From positions 6,110,307-6,174,306 of the forward strand of contig NW_020313044.1 of the NCBI RefSeq assembly GCF_003265705.1: a stretch of DNA of 64,000 nucleotides, in the 5' to 3' direction. The notes under the pieces are model-generated. The model ran no database searches and was not told where the DNA came from. It saw nothing but the letters and a program-made list of their open reading frames with translations. Each line of letters starts with the position of its first letter. Positions within the stretch are counted from its first letter, which is position 1. Source of the stretch: Callorhinus ursinus (Eukaryota > Chordata > Mammalia > Carnivora > Otariidae). Below are positions 24,401 to 35,708 of the stretch, piece by piece. The position numbers and the translations under genes were made by a program.

Positions 24401-25721
24401 GGTTCAAAGCTATTTTCTGTAGGGAAGTCATCCAATAAGGTCTTATTACATCATACCCAGTACTCCTACTGATCGACATTCATTATCAGTGTGGAAAGTT
24501 GAGACACTCCGGGAAGCCCCAGTATTGAAAAGATATTGAGAATGCACATGAGAATTGCTTAGAACCTCAGCCAGTTTCCTTAAAGAATATCGACCAAGCT
24601 TTTCTTTTCACTAAGAAATACCACAACCATTTAAGATCACTTACACCACCCTTAATCACTAGACTCAAAGTTATAAAATAAGTAAGTTATTTTGATAGAA
24701 TTTGGTTTTCAGAAATTCATCTGACTATAGCTCCATTTCCCAAAATTATCCTCAGTGTACTTCAAAGACTGGGGGATAGTTTGAGCCTCCCATTTTTGTA
24801 ACCCCGAAGGTTGCCAGTCTATAGCTTGGGAGATTGCATGGAAAAGGGTTTGACCCAGTTTGCCTTTATGGGGTCAGTTCACACAGTCTTACCCTGCCCT
24901 CTTTCTTTTCTTCCAAATGAGATTTGCCTCAACCCTAGAACTTTGTGGCTTAGGTTCTATCCCTGCTGGTTATTTTCTCTCTGAAGCCACCATCTTCAAT
25001 GACATTATAATCATGTGTGTGTCACAAGCTGAGAAGTAATATGTTCAGATGAAAGATACACAACAGGAGATGGGTACTAGGAAATAACCTGGTTTTAATC
25101 ATGTGTCACTTATAATAGGACACAAAGGATAAGATATATTAAAAATATAAATAGGAATTTTACCCATTTTCCATTTGACCTCGGAATTTCTTTTACATTA
25201 GTGCCTTGAATTTTTTATTAAGTCCACTCTGGTGGACCAAACAGGCAAAAAGAATTAAGCCTACCTTACTAGTTTGCCAGCAGCATCAGTATCTATTTAG
25301 ACTAGAACAACCTTCCTTGTGTTACCAAAAAAAAAAAAAAAAAAGTATAGAAACAAGGTTCAAAGTTTACTAAAATGTTAAGAACAGTTATTGCTGTTAA
25401 GATGAGGTTAAAGAAATTGATACTTTCATCTTTTTACTGGCAGGAAAATATATTTAAGATCATGATCCTTAAACCAAAGCCAGAATCAGCACCATCCAAA
25501 TAAATGGATACTAAATAGAATTTGGGTGTAGGCTATAGGAACTCAGATTTGCCAGGACTCTGTAGGGTTGATATAAGAACACAACAGCACTGCATTTACT
25601 TTTTCTAGGACCAATCCTCAGCCCCACTACACTCTTTTTCTCTCCCCTTATTCCTGTCTTCGCGGATTCATTGTTTTAAAAATAATCCTTGTATTGTCCT
25701 TTTAGCAGTTCTCGAAGAGAT
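24401..25721. other. Unique sequence, no gene seen
   Basis: No repeat family recognised apart from a poly-A run near 25326-25344. Confidence 0.45.
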
Positions 25722-25870
25722 CAGAGGCACTGTTCTAGGCCTTGAAACTAGAGCAGTGAACAAGATGGAAGTCTCATACTCTCCTGAGCTTATGTTCTAG
25801 TGGGTTGTTAGTATACAGCCAAGTAGAGACACAAGACAATTTCAGATAGTATTAAGTCTTAAGAATTAAA
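25722..25870 (-). repeat. L2 LINE 3' region
   Basis: 'GGCACTGTTCTAGGCCTTGA', 'GCAGTGAACAAGATGGAAGT' and 'GAGCTTATGTTCTAGTGGGT' are the reverse complement of the L2 3' end. Minus orientation. Confidence 0.75.
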
Positions 25871-26720
25871 GAGAGTAGGGGCAATTAGAGTACAAGAGAT
25901 GCAGGGCAGGGGGATGGATGGTCACTTTAGGAAGGGTCAGCAAGGAAGTTCATCTGAGCTGATGACATCAGAGTTAAGACAAGCTGTGACAGGAAGGAAC
26001 TAGTTTCATGAAGTTCTAAGAGCATAGATTAAATCCACGGTGTGTTTTATAATAGATGGTGTCACAGAAACAAGAGAAAGTGTTATCTATGTTTAACGTC
26101 TTAAGGAAATAAACCAACATATCTACAGTGGTTACCTCTGGATGTAGATTATAATCTGGGAATCCATTTGCCGCTGCCTAGTTTTCCCTATTTTGAATAA
26201 TGAGAAAAAGACTTTGAAGGAGCTCAAAATATGTCTAGAGGGAGATACACAGCCCAAAGCAAAAACAACATGAGATCACTATAAGCAGTACTTAACCAGC
26301 TCAAAATAATTGAGCACTGTGGATTGGAGGGAGTCCCAAAACACAGAGTGAGACAGACAGAACTCTTCAGTGGCTGGACAAATTGCAGTGGGGTCAAACA
26401 GGCACGGGAGAATTCCTTGCTCTGTCGTGGCCACATTCGTGCCAACAGGGGCCAGAGGGAGAGCTGCCCCTGCAGGGAGCCCCCCGGGGACAAATGCTGC
26501 TTTCTGGAAGGAGTTCCATTCTCAACACTAAGAGGAGAAAGGCACACAAGGCATTGCTAGAGAAAAGCGAGGTGTAGGAACAGGCATACTGACAAAGAAG
26601 AACCTGTTGGCACTTCTAGATTCACATGTGCAGAGGTATTTTAAATACAAATCCTTAGTTTAACAAAAGTTATTTGTCTTTATCTTCAATCATAGCTCTT
26701 CAACGGCAATGTAAGTAAAC
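25871..26720. other. Unique sequence, no gene seen
   Basis: A GC-richer patch at 26330-26560 yields overlapping frames on three readings (up to 107 codons on the minus strand). None shows a known domain and the mutual overlap argues against coding. Confidence 0.45.
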
Positions 26721-26731
26721 AAAACATGAGC

Positions 26732-26936
26732 TTTTTTTTATTTTTTAAAAGATTTTATTTAATTATTTGACAGAGAGAGGGACAGTGAGAGAGGGAACAC
26801 AAGCAGGGGGAGTGGGAGAGGGAGAAACAGGCTTCCCGCGGAGCAGAGAGCCCAATGCAGGGCTCGATCCCAGGACCCTGGGATCATGACCTGAGCCGAA
26901 GGCAGACGCTTAACAACTGAGCCACCCAGGTGCCCC
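26732..26936 (-). mobile_element. Can-SINE, full length, with target-site duplication
   Basis: Minus-strand copy: T-rich tail, 'AAAGATTTTATTTAATTATT', 'GCAGGGCTCGATCCCAGGAC', and antisense head 'GAGCCACCCAGGTGCCCC'. Flanked by AAAACATGAGCTT at 26721-26733 and 26937-26949, an exact 13-bp duplication (it shares a few T's with the tail). Confidence 0.95.
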
Positions 26937-26949
26937 AAAACATGAGCTT

Positions 26950-28738
26950 CTAACTAAATGAAAGCATATGCTATGTGAAGATATTCTTGTGTCTTCATTT
27001 TTATTTTAAAATTTGCCTCTGGTTCTAGGAATCAGGGACAAGATTGGAAAGACAAAATATACATCAACTTGAAGCTCATGTTTGGCTAGAGTCCAAGAAA
27101 AAAAAGTTGCAAGTGTTTGGGTGGAGGTCTAAATTTAGACCGAGAAGCCCACCATTTCAATATAGAACCAAAAAATTCTTCATTGGTCAGAACTGGGTTT
27201 TCATCCCTCCCACCCCCGGGTGCCAGTCATGATGGCATTTATGTACCCTGCTCTCATGTACCGCAAAGCTTGGGGAAGGAGCCAAGCAGAGGAGAGGACT
27301 TCCTTGATCATGGTCAAGAAGGGTGGAGGAACTTTGGCGCCTGCAGTTTAGGACTTGCTCCTGAATATGCTACGAGCCTGGCTCCCAGCACGGAAGTTGT
27401 TGATGATGCTCTGTGGGAACACCCCAGCTCACTGGAGCCACCACAGAGATTTATGTAACTGTTGCAGAGTGGCCTCAGAGAAGCAACCCACAGGCCCAGT
27501 TTGGCCTTGTTGGACACACTTGGCTTGGGCGATTCTTCTTTTTTAAAAAATTGCTCCAATATTTAGAAATTGGAAGAATAACCCAAGTTTCTGTATTTTG
27601 TTTGGGAAAATCACAAGATCTGGCACCTCTGGGTCAACATTCTTATGTGTGTCATACTTGGCAGGAACTGGTAGTGGCTGCTCCCAGATGCATACATTTC
27701 CCACCTGGCCCCTCGTACTCATTTACATTATCTTATATGCACTTCTGTTTGCTCTTTCTGTGGGAGCTAGGGTTGGACCAAAATAGTCAGCCTTTTTCAC
27801 TGTGGCTCATGATGCTGGTCATAAACAGAGGAGAGTTGGCTGGAGACAGTTGAAATAGCCAATGTTCATGTACATGTTAATTCAATCTCTACCCCTTGAG
27901 CAAGAAAGACTTTTCCTGCTTCCCCTAGAAACTGAGAGCATGGTTAAGAACACTTGGGGATGACCTTCAGGTGGGTCAGTTTTAGATCAATAAGAAGGGA
28001 AGCATTAATGAGAAATCTGTCATTCTCATTTCCTTTCTGTGTGACTCTTCTCTTTCTTAAGGACATTTTTGTTCTCTACCATATCCCCCGGGGGATTTTA
28101 AAAGAAGTATTTGGGAGGGAGTTTCAAGGGAGAGTCACAGATTTTAATGAGAAGACTTAAAAAAATATTTATTCAAGCGCCAGAGATCATATTTTAACCA
28201 GATTTCCTGGTCTGGGGATGGCTGGCAAGTGGCCCACAGCCAGGCAGGCAATCATCAAGGGAGGGGTGACTCACACACTGAGGGGCGTTCAGAGAAGATG
28301 ACCCAAAACTTTGGAAAGTCTAGTATTAACTCACATTAGAAAACAGAGCCAAACAAGGATACTTTCCACTGCTACCCTCCTCTCCCCACTCTTACTGCCT
28401 TGAATTTTATCTGTAAGTGTATTTATAAGGGCTTTCTGAAGTTATTTGTGGGCAAGGAGAATAAAGTGGCCTTTTCATATGGTCACACTCCTGGTGGAAA
28501 ATCACCATGTGTGCAATTTTATAAAGCAAAAGGATCTTTCACACAAGCTTGGAATCTCCTCTCCTTTATTTGTACTATTCAATAAAGTAGATATTCCCTG
28601 ACTCCCCAAAATGTAGTAGTTCAAGCTTGATACAGAATATGGGCTCCGGCCTTGATGTGGATCTGGGCCAGAGCTACCTGCTTTGATTCTTCGTGGAAGG
28701 GAAACCACTCGTGAGCACATGCCATGACAAATGGGCCA
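26950..28738. other. Unique sequence, no gene seen
   Basis: No repeat recognised. Several overlapping frames at 27040-27860 (longest 146 codons, 27413-27853, plus) lack any known domain, and the minus strand is also open over part of the region, so no gene is called. Confidence 0.45.
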
Positions 28739-28950
28739 TTATTTATTTATTTATTTATTTTTATTATGTTATGTTAATCACCATACATTACATCATTAGT
28801 TTTGGATGTAGTGTTCCATGATTCACTGTTTGTGTATAACACCCAGTGCTCCACGCAGTACGTACCCTCTTTAATCCCCATCACCAGGCTAACCCATCTC
28901 CCTACCCCCTCCCGTCTAGAACCCTCAGTTTGCTTCTCAGAGTCCATAGG
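28739..28950 (-). mobile_element. 5'-truncated L1 tail, terminal 3' module only
   Basis: Minus-strand copy: an ATTT-repeat tail, then the antisense of 'gtatggtgattaacataa' ('ATGTTAATCACCATACATTA') through to 'CTTCTCAGAGTCCATAG'. It corresponds to positions about 42233-42434 of the full-length L1 in this window, i.e. the second of its two 3' modules. The octamer GGGCCATT occurs on both sides (28733-28740 and 28949-28958 region) and may be a short target-site duplication. Confidence 0.88.
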
Positions 28951-29012
28951 GCCATTTTAGTGTCTCCAGGATTATTTGGTAGGTAGAAAAAATAAGAAAG
29001 TATCCCCCTCCT

Positions 29013-29149
29013 TTTTTTTTTTAAGATTTTATTTATTTTACAGAGAGAGCAAGAGAGCACAAGCAGGGGAACAGTAGAGGGAGAGGGAGAAGCAGGCTCC
29101 CCGCTGAGCCGAAGGCAGATGCTTAACCATCTGAGCCACCCAGGCACCC
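29013..29149 (-). mobile_element. Can-SINE with internal deletion
   Basis: Starts with the antisense tail 'TTAAGATTTTATTTATTTTA' and ends 'GAGCCACCCAGGCACCCC', but is only about 137 bp because the segment normally between 'CTCCCCGCGGAGC' and 'GAGCCGAAGGCAGA' is missing. CCCCCTCCT-like sequence lies on both sides (near 29004 and 29148), a plausible target-site duplication. Confidence 0.9.
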
Positions 29150-29365
29150 CCCCTCCTGACTTTTTTAAAAGCTTCTTGCCTCAGCCTCAAGTACCAATAA
29201 GTATCAATATTTCTATTAGCCATTTAGTTATGCATTTAGCTCTAACATACTTAGCTACTGAGAGGTAAAATTTAACTCTAAAGGGAGGCACGCATGAGCC
29301 ATCTTGTAGAGCTCAGTAGACTGTTAGATTAGAAAAAAACTTTCTGTATTAAAGAAAATACTTGA

Positions 29366-29564
29366 GGCGCACCTGCGTGGCTCAGTTGGTTAAGTGTCTG
29401 CCTTGGGCTCGGGTCATGGTCTTGGGATCCTGGGATTGGCCCTGCATTGAGTTTCCTGCTCATGGGGGAGTCTGCTTCCTCCTCTCTCTCTGCCCCCCCG
29501 CCATTTCTATGCTCTCTCTTTCTCAAATAAATAAAATCTTAAAACAAACAAACAAAAAAACCCC
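29366..29564 (+). mobile_element. Can-SINE, full length, with target-site duplication
   Basis: Plus-strand copy with the tRNA-derived head 'CCTGCGTGGCTCAGTTGGTT' and tail 'CAAATAAATAAAATCTT'. Flanks GAAAATACTTGA (29354-29365) and GAAAATACCTGA (29565-29576) are a 12-bp duplication with one mismatch. It lies 216 bp from the minus-strand SINE upstream. Confidence 0.93.
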
Positions 29565-29619
29565 GAAAATACCTGAAACTCTTTAAAACATTTCCTTGGG
29601 CTAACAAGACCCACAAGAG

Positions 29620-30115
29620 TTTCATTCATTCAATAATCAACAAATATTTACTATCCACTTCATTTCTGGACTTGGGGAATTGAGTGGTGACCTACGGTCC
29701 TTGCCCTCAAAAACTTCTAAGGGGGCAGGGTTGATGGTGGGGAAATGCGGAGATGGACACTAATAAATACAAAGAAGAAAATAAAGCAGATAATGGATAG
29801 GGAAATGACTGGGGAAAGCAGGATGTTTAGATTAAGTGCTGAGGAAAAGCCTCTTCAAGAAGGTGGTATTTGTGTTTATTCCTGAATGAAGAGAAGAAAG
29901 CCACCATGGAAGAGCCAGGAAAAAGCATTCTGGGAAAAGAAGCATCAAAAGCAAAGGCCCTAGAGTGGGGGAGGGGAAAGATTTCATGGATTAACAAAAA
30001 AGAAGTTCTGGAGTGGCTGGTGTGATGGTGAACAGTGGTACCAGACAAAGTCAGCAGGTTAGGCAGGGCCTCTGTCATGTAAGGACGCCATCAGAAGGTT
30101 TTTCACAGAAAAGGG
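29620..30115 (-). repeat. L2 LINE 3' region
   Basis: 'TTCATTCATTCAATAATCAA', 'CAAATATTTACTATCCACTT' and 'GGTCCTTGCCCTCAAAAACT' are the antisense L2 3' end; weaker similarity continues through 'AAGCCTCTTCAAGAAGGTGG', the antisense of the L2 'GAGGCCTTCCCTGACC' block. Confidence 0.7.
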
Positions 30116-30129
30116 ATGCATCTTTTGGG

Positions 30130-30360
30130 AACAGTATACCATGGCTGGCAAACCACACCCTGCAAGCTAAATCTGGCCCTCTGCCTGTTTTGCTAAATAA
30201 AGTGTTATTGGAACACAGCCACTTTGAGTCATTTACGTATTGTCTACGGTGGCTTTTGTACTATGATGGCAGAATTGTGAAGTTGCTACAGAGACTATAT
30301 GGCCCATAAAGATGGAGGTTTTAATGGGCTATCTGACACTTTACAGAACAGGTATACCAA
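30130..30360 (+). repeat. DNA transposon relic, MER-type
   Basis: 'GGCTGGCAAACCACACCCTG', 'AATAAAGTGTTATTGGAACA' and 'CAGCCACTTTGAGTCATTTA' belong to a common mammalian non-autonomous DNA transposon whose consensus starts like 'GGTCGGCAAACTACGGCCC'. I recognise the family but not its name with certainty. A related copy is at 43585-43805. Confidence 0.6.
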
Positions 30361-32084
30361 CTCTTGTTTTAGACTATTGCATTCTTAAGTTTTTTTTGGA
30401 TGGTGCATGTGGTCTATGTGAAACTGTCTACCAAGGTAGCCTGACTTTGTCAAAAAACACTAGTTATAATTGCTAAGAATATTTAAGAAAGTAAAAAGAA
30501 CAGGGATCAGATTCACCTGCATCAGGTGAGCAAGAAAATTACCTAGCTAAAGGCTACTTCACAGCAGCAAGTTAATTCCTACAGCAAGACGCCTATCATC
30601 AAATTTGATTTTTTTTTTAGTGGTGCAATATTGTCATCAAGGATCCAGGTGCTTGCCATCTTTATGATGCCCTCAGGATGTGGGAAAGCTTATTCCTCAT
30701 GGTAGCAAGATGGCTACAATGGTTCCAGGAGTTAATGCAGACAAGACGGAAGATATCTAGCAACAAAATAGGTTGGGTATTTCCTCCCGCATGCCTTTTT
30801 ATTAAGGGAGGAAAAATCCTTCATGGCCCACTGCTTATGCCATCTGATTAGCTAGGTTAGCCTGTGTTTAAGTCAATCTCTGGTAAGGAGAATGGATTTA
30901 CCATGGTTGACTTAGGCTAATGAACATTCATCACCTGGAACTCTGCATACATATATGGAGAATGAACACCCGAACAAAGCCAGGGTCTTGCCAGCAAGGA
31001 AGGTAGAGGATAGGTTGAGAGCTGGGCAACCAAAGGTACTGCTAAAGGATGGGGTCTCTGGATAATGATCCTCTGTCTGATAGGACTCAGAGAATCACTG
31101 TCAAAGTTGGAGGTCAGCAGAGAAACAAAGCAAATCTTCCCACTGGGATGTGAGTTCATGGTAGTGGAATATGGCTGACTGCATAGTTCTTTCATTTCCT
31201 GCAAATGTCATCTCTTGTTTCCACAACAGGTTGAGTAAGTCATTCCCACATGTGGATAACTTGCTCTCAAGGCAACATCTACAATATATTTAGCCTCTCT
31301 AGTGAGTCACTTTTTTGGACAGCTGTCTCCTGATCTCGAAGAAACCACAATTGTTTGAACATGGCCTTGTTTCAATAGAGTTTTGCAAGTAGGGGCTTGA
31401 TACTGTATTGGGCTCATGTTGGATTTCCAAACAGGTTCTTCGCAAACACACTTCTGCTTATTTGTATTCTTCACCTGTCTAGCTGGCTAGAAACCGCAGC
31501 CTCCTTTCATTGTCTGCTTCAGGGTAGTTGGTTTATTTTATTTATTTTATTAATTGATTGATTGATTGGCAGAAACTCCCCTCCTAGGAAAAGTTACCTT
31601 TGCTTCTTCAGCCTCATGTTAAATTCCCACATATTTAGGGTGCCTCGTACCTGGCCCTGGGGGAGCTTAAAGTCTGGTTCCCAAGATGCTGAGTTAGTTG
31701 TTGTGTCAACGGCATTTTCTGTGACATCTATGAAATTACCGCAGAAAATTTTTAAAGGCAAAGAGAGCTAAAACCCAGGCAAGACTAGACCAGAGAGAAC
31801 AGTCTCGAAGACTAAGTCTTGCTTATTCCAGGAATGTATGTAAAACTTGAATCTTCATTTTGGGCTATTATAGCAAAAGGGAAGTGACTGAAGTGTTGTG
31901 ATATTTGTGGAGGACTGGCCAAGGCCAAATCATTTCCATCCTGAGACCAAGTTGCCTGCCCTGAATTGACTTTTGCAAAGCACAGGCTATAGGCTCAACC
32001 TTCTAGGAGACAGACTGCCTGATTTCCAGTCTATGTAGAAAGATTATTCTTTCTGACCTCAGAAACTATCACTCATACCTTCTT
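30361..32084. other. Unique sequence, no gene seen
   Basis: No repeat family recognised; a low-complexity TTTA/GATT tract is at 31531-31569. Confidence 0.45.
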
Positions 32085-32262
32085 CTGTTCATTCACTTAT
32101 TCTGTACTGAGAACACCTTTTGTGTGCTAAGCACTGTACTTGGCAGTGAAAAAACAAACAAGTCAGACATTTATTGAGCAGTTATAAGCCAGGTGATTAA
32201 GGCAGTGTCCACGCCCTCAAGGATCTCACAGTCTAGTAAGGAAAGCTGGTATCTAAACAGTG
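32085..32262 (-). repeat. L2 LINE 3' region
   Basis: 'TTTGTGTGCTAAGCACTGTA' and 'CACGCCCTCAAGGATCTCAC' before 'AGTCTAGTAAGG' follow the antisense L2 3' end. Confidence 0.65.
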
Positions 32263-32289
32263 AGATGAAGTTCAAAGGGCATACATGGT

Positions 32290-32410
32290 ACCAACTTGCA
32301 GTGAAGAGCATGAACTTGTGTGCCAGATTCTGGACTTGGAGCAAGTTCCTGAGCATCTGAGAGCCTCAGTTCCCTTGTCTATAATGTGCGGATGAGCTTG
32401 GGTGTGCATC
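32290..32410 (+). repeat. MIR SINE fragment
   Basis: 'GAACTTGTGTGCCAGATTCT' then 'CTCAGTTCCCTTGTCTATAA' follow MIR from head to core, plus orientation. Confidence 0.6.
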
Positions 32411-32539
32411 ATAAAGTTACCAGGCATACTAAAGGGGGTGAGGCCGCTAATGCTGTCAGCCTCACAGGAGGCACAGTGAGCGTCCTGGCATCCCTCTCTG
32501 CACCGTGGCATGCTACATGGGCAGCATCACCACAGAACT

Positions 32540-32770
32540 TGGTGGTCGTGCTCACAGGCGGTTTAGAAACCAAACTCTATCCCTTAATATTCTGTGAGTT
32601 TGGGCAAGGTTTCTTACCCTGCCTGTGCCTCAGGTTTCTCCACTGTAAAGCGGGGAGAACACCTGATTCAAAGAAATGTTGCAACTCTTAAATGATGTAA
32701 TACACCCAAAGCTTTTGACATGATGACTGGTCCACCTAAACCCCGTATAGCACTGTAATTGCTGTGGCTA
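32540..32770 (+). repeat. MIR SINE
   Basis: 'TGTGAGTTTGGGCAAGGTTT', 'TGCCTCAGGTTTCTCCACTG' and 'TAAAGCGGGGAGAACACCTG' are the MIR core in plus orientation, followed by a diverged 3' half. Confidence 0.7.
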
Positions 32771-33559
32771 CCACAACAACAAGGACAACGATTGGTAGGG
32801 CCAGAACACATTGTGCAGAAAAAGTGACACTCAAAAATGTGTGTCATTGGTTTCAGGGGTGGGGACCAAAGCCATCAGCCTCCATGGCTGTAAAAACAAA
32901 TCCGCACCTGTTTTCTGGATCATGGATCAGTGGCATCTTGTTTGTGCAGTTTGGACAGAATATTCAATTACGGAAAATGTGAGAGTTGCTGCCTCTTTAT
33001 TTTCGTGGGATAGTACAGAGTGTGACAAATCCAGACTCCCGTCTCTCTCCCTCCGAAATGGCCAAACTTCCTTGGAAGTCTTCTTTTCCAAGTTGCAGAA
33101 AACAACTTCAAAAGCCCTGAGCTGCATAAACTACTGTACACAGACCACTACTATCTTTCCTCCCATTCCACCCCCCCCCAAAGCCCTGCTCATTCACAAA
33201 CCTCTAACTTTCACAGTGGACAGCTCTGGCCCCTGGCAGAGATGATAGGAAATAGGTGGGAAGAAAGAAAATGACTGATGAGCAGGATGACATGAGAAAC
33301 GGATGGAGGCTTTTGCAAGCTCCACACCCTCACGGCCTGGCAGGCAACTTGTTTTCCTTTTCCCAAGTGTCAGTGCCAAGATGGCAACATAGTTTATTCA
33401 CCGTCACTAGTTTTCTTTACCAGGTTTTTTGGCTACTAAGTGTTCTTTTACAAATAGTACACATTTTTTTTTTCTTTTAGGGGCTCTTTCTCTCTTCTCA
33501 CTTCAAGTGCTTGAGGTAACCCCACTGTAAGTGGTTCACCAAGGGTGCATATCTGGCCC
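32771..33559. other. Unique sequence, no gene seen
   Basis: A 144-codon plus frame at 32811-33245 overlaps minus-strand frames and has no known domain. No repeat recognised apart from a poly-C run near 33171-33179. Confidence 0.45.
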
Positions 33560-33925
33560 ACGTCTAAGCACACCAAAGAATTCCTTTCTGCTAGCCTTGG
33601 TTGCAGAAGGGACATTGACTCAACTCAGGCCAACAGCAGTCAAGCTGAGGATTATGGTCCTCTCTTTCAGGTCATAATTTCTCTCGGAAGGATATAAGCC
33701 TGCAGCTTCCAGGGAGCATCACAGCACACCTGAGAATGCAACAGATTCCACAGAATGCGTAGGAGAGGCAAGAAAAACAAGGCCTGGGGATGTTATTTAA
33801 GTCCCTGAAACCACCCAAACCATGGACTTTGTATTTATACGGGCCAGCAAGTTCACCGTTTTGCTTAAGCTGGTGCCAGTTTCAGTTTTCTGTCTCTTGC
33901 AACAAGCAGAATCCTAATGCATTCT
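33560..33925 (+). repeat. LTR-like interspersed repeat, tentative
   Basis: The ending 'TTTGCTTAAGCTGGTGCCAG' followed by 'TTTCTGTCTCTTGCAACAAG' and 'CAGAATCCTAATGCAT' resembles a common mammalian LTR-type end. The upstream 300 bp is probably the same element. I cannot name the family. Confidence 0.35.
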
Positions 33926-35405
33926 GAAACACTTTAAGACCTGTAGACAATGGCAGGATACACCCAGCTAAGCCACCAATTGGTTCAACTTCTTGCCCAA
34001 CTCAAATTTGCAGAATATAGCAGAAGAATGTCCAAAGCTGCTTTGGCACCTCAAGAGGAGAGTACAAAAGAAACACTGGCAAGTGCTCTGCCACCAACCA
34101 GAAGCCCAGACTGAGGCCAGTTGGTGACTTACTTTCACATCCATACTTCTATCCCCATCCATCACAGTATACACATAGCAGCCCTTCCTGAGCCAATCCC
34201 TAGAGAAAGGCAACCTGGGGACCTACACTGGTACTGGCTCAAGCTAGCTACTGTCCCTGGAACGTAGTCTATGAATAAGGCTTTGTATCCAGAAAGTGAA
34301 TTGTCTTCAGGAACCCTACGCTGAGTTCCTCTGAAAAATGAGTCAGTAATTTTTTTTTTCCTCAAGTCCACACTGGACTATTCTGAAAATGAGAAAACAC
34401 TGTCTGGCTTTAGGCTTGTTTTTAGGATTAGTATTAGGTTTTATGGTGTTCTTTATACCTAGTTGTACTGATGTCAGACCATTATTCAATTTTTAAGGGT
34501 CTTCTCTTGGGGAAGGGGCAGCAGGGAGGAGCAGCAAAAATGTGAACAGCGGCAGTCATGTACTGGGCAGTTATCTGTGCTTGAGTTAGGCCAACCATGT
34601 CACATATTCATATGCATTCCCACGCATGTTTCTTAGAACAGAGATTGGCGTCACTTTCTCCCCATTGTACAGAGGACAAAACTGAGCCTGAGGTAACAGC
34701 TAGCATCTTAGAGTGTTGGAGACTGGACTCAAAGCCCTTAAATACTTTTCTACCTTCTTGCTATGTCCCCTTGTATGACATTTGTAAGACAAATGAAAAT
34801 GACCATCATTTACTTAGCAAACCACTAGCCGACTTAAGAGTTAAAGAAATCTAGATTTTCTATCTAGAGAAAATGCACATTCTAAGGGAATGCCAAGACT
34901 CACTGACTCAAGGTTCAATTGGAAGAATTTTACAAAAGAGCCCGTTTTTAACTCAAATTGTTAAGAGCTATACACATTAGAACATAGAATGCTGATAATG
35001 GAGGACATGAGGAGTTTTGGTTGTTTAGGTCATTTGGGATTTTTAAAAATTTCTCTAATTTCTCTGAAAGTTACTGAAGATAGACCAATCATCTATTTAC
35101 TTAGCTTTCTGCAGCCTTTTTAGGAGCTTATTCAGACTAATGCACACAACAAATAAACACACAAATGAAATACAATTTGGCCCACTGTGATAATTACACA
35201 CAACTACAAACTCATGGATCCTGAAGTCTGTTGATTATCAGAAAATCAAAAAGCAGAAAACCAAGCAGATATTGGATTTAAGATTCTGTGTTCTAGTTTT
35301 TTCTACCTTTAAGTCATGAAGAGCTCTGGGATATATCTTAGTCAGCTTAGAAGTAAAAAGAGTGGTTCATGTACTTTGAATACTGTTCTTAAGACACAAA
35401 ATATT
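33926..35405. other. Unique sequence with a MIR piece, no gene seen
   Basis: A minus-strand MIR core fragment is likely at about 34615-34710 ('CCCCATTGTACAGAGGACAA', 'AACTGAGCCTGAGGTAACAG'). The rest, including the pre-insertion site of the L1, is unique AT-rich DNA. Confidence 0.45.
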
Positions 35406-35423
35406 AAAAGAAAAACAACTTGG
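35406..35423 (+). repeat. L1 target-site duplication, 5' copy
   Basis: AAAAGAAAAACAACTTGG, identical to the copy at 42435-42452. It is preceded by TT, so the junction is TT|AAAA, the classical L1 endonuclease nick site. Confidence 0.97.
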
Positions 35424-35436
35424 GGACTCAGAGGAG

Positions 35437-35445
35437 CAAGATGGC
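35437..35445 (+). promoter_or_regulatory. YY1-type box of the L1 promoter
   Basis: CAAGATGGC begins 14 bases into the element. In human L1 a YY1 site with the same core sits at almost the same distance from the 5' end and positions transcription start. The match in sequence, orientation and spacing supports the same role here; binding itself is inferred. Confidence 0.7.
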
Positions 35446-35708
35446 AGAGGAGTAGGAGACCTAAATTTCATCTGGTCCCAGGAATTCAGCTGGATAGGGA
35501 TCAAACCGTTCTGAACACCTATGAACTCAACAGAAGATCGAAGAGGAGAACAGCAACAACTGAACAGAGAAGCGACCACTTACTGGAAGGTAGGACGTGC
35601 GGAGAAGTGAATCCAAGGCGATATTCGGGAGGATAGACGGCGGGGGAGGGGGCCTCCGCCGGCCGCTTCTGGCAAGTGATAGAGCCGCGGAGCACAAAAT
35701 CGGACCTT

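Noticed and set aside
27413..27853. 146-codon plus frame (and overlapping frames from 27044) as a gene
   Set aside because: Several frames on both strands are open together, no domain is recognisable, and low-complexity FFFFKK runs come from a T/A stretch.
32811..33245. 144-codon plus frame as a gene
   Set aside because: It ends in a poly-C derived Pro run, overlaps minus frames, and has no known domain.
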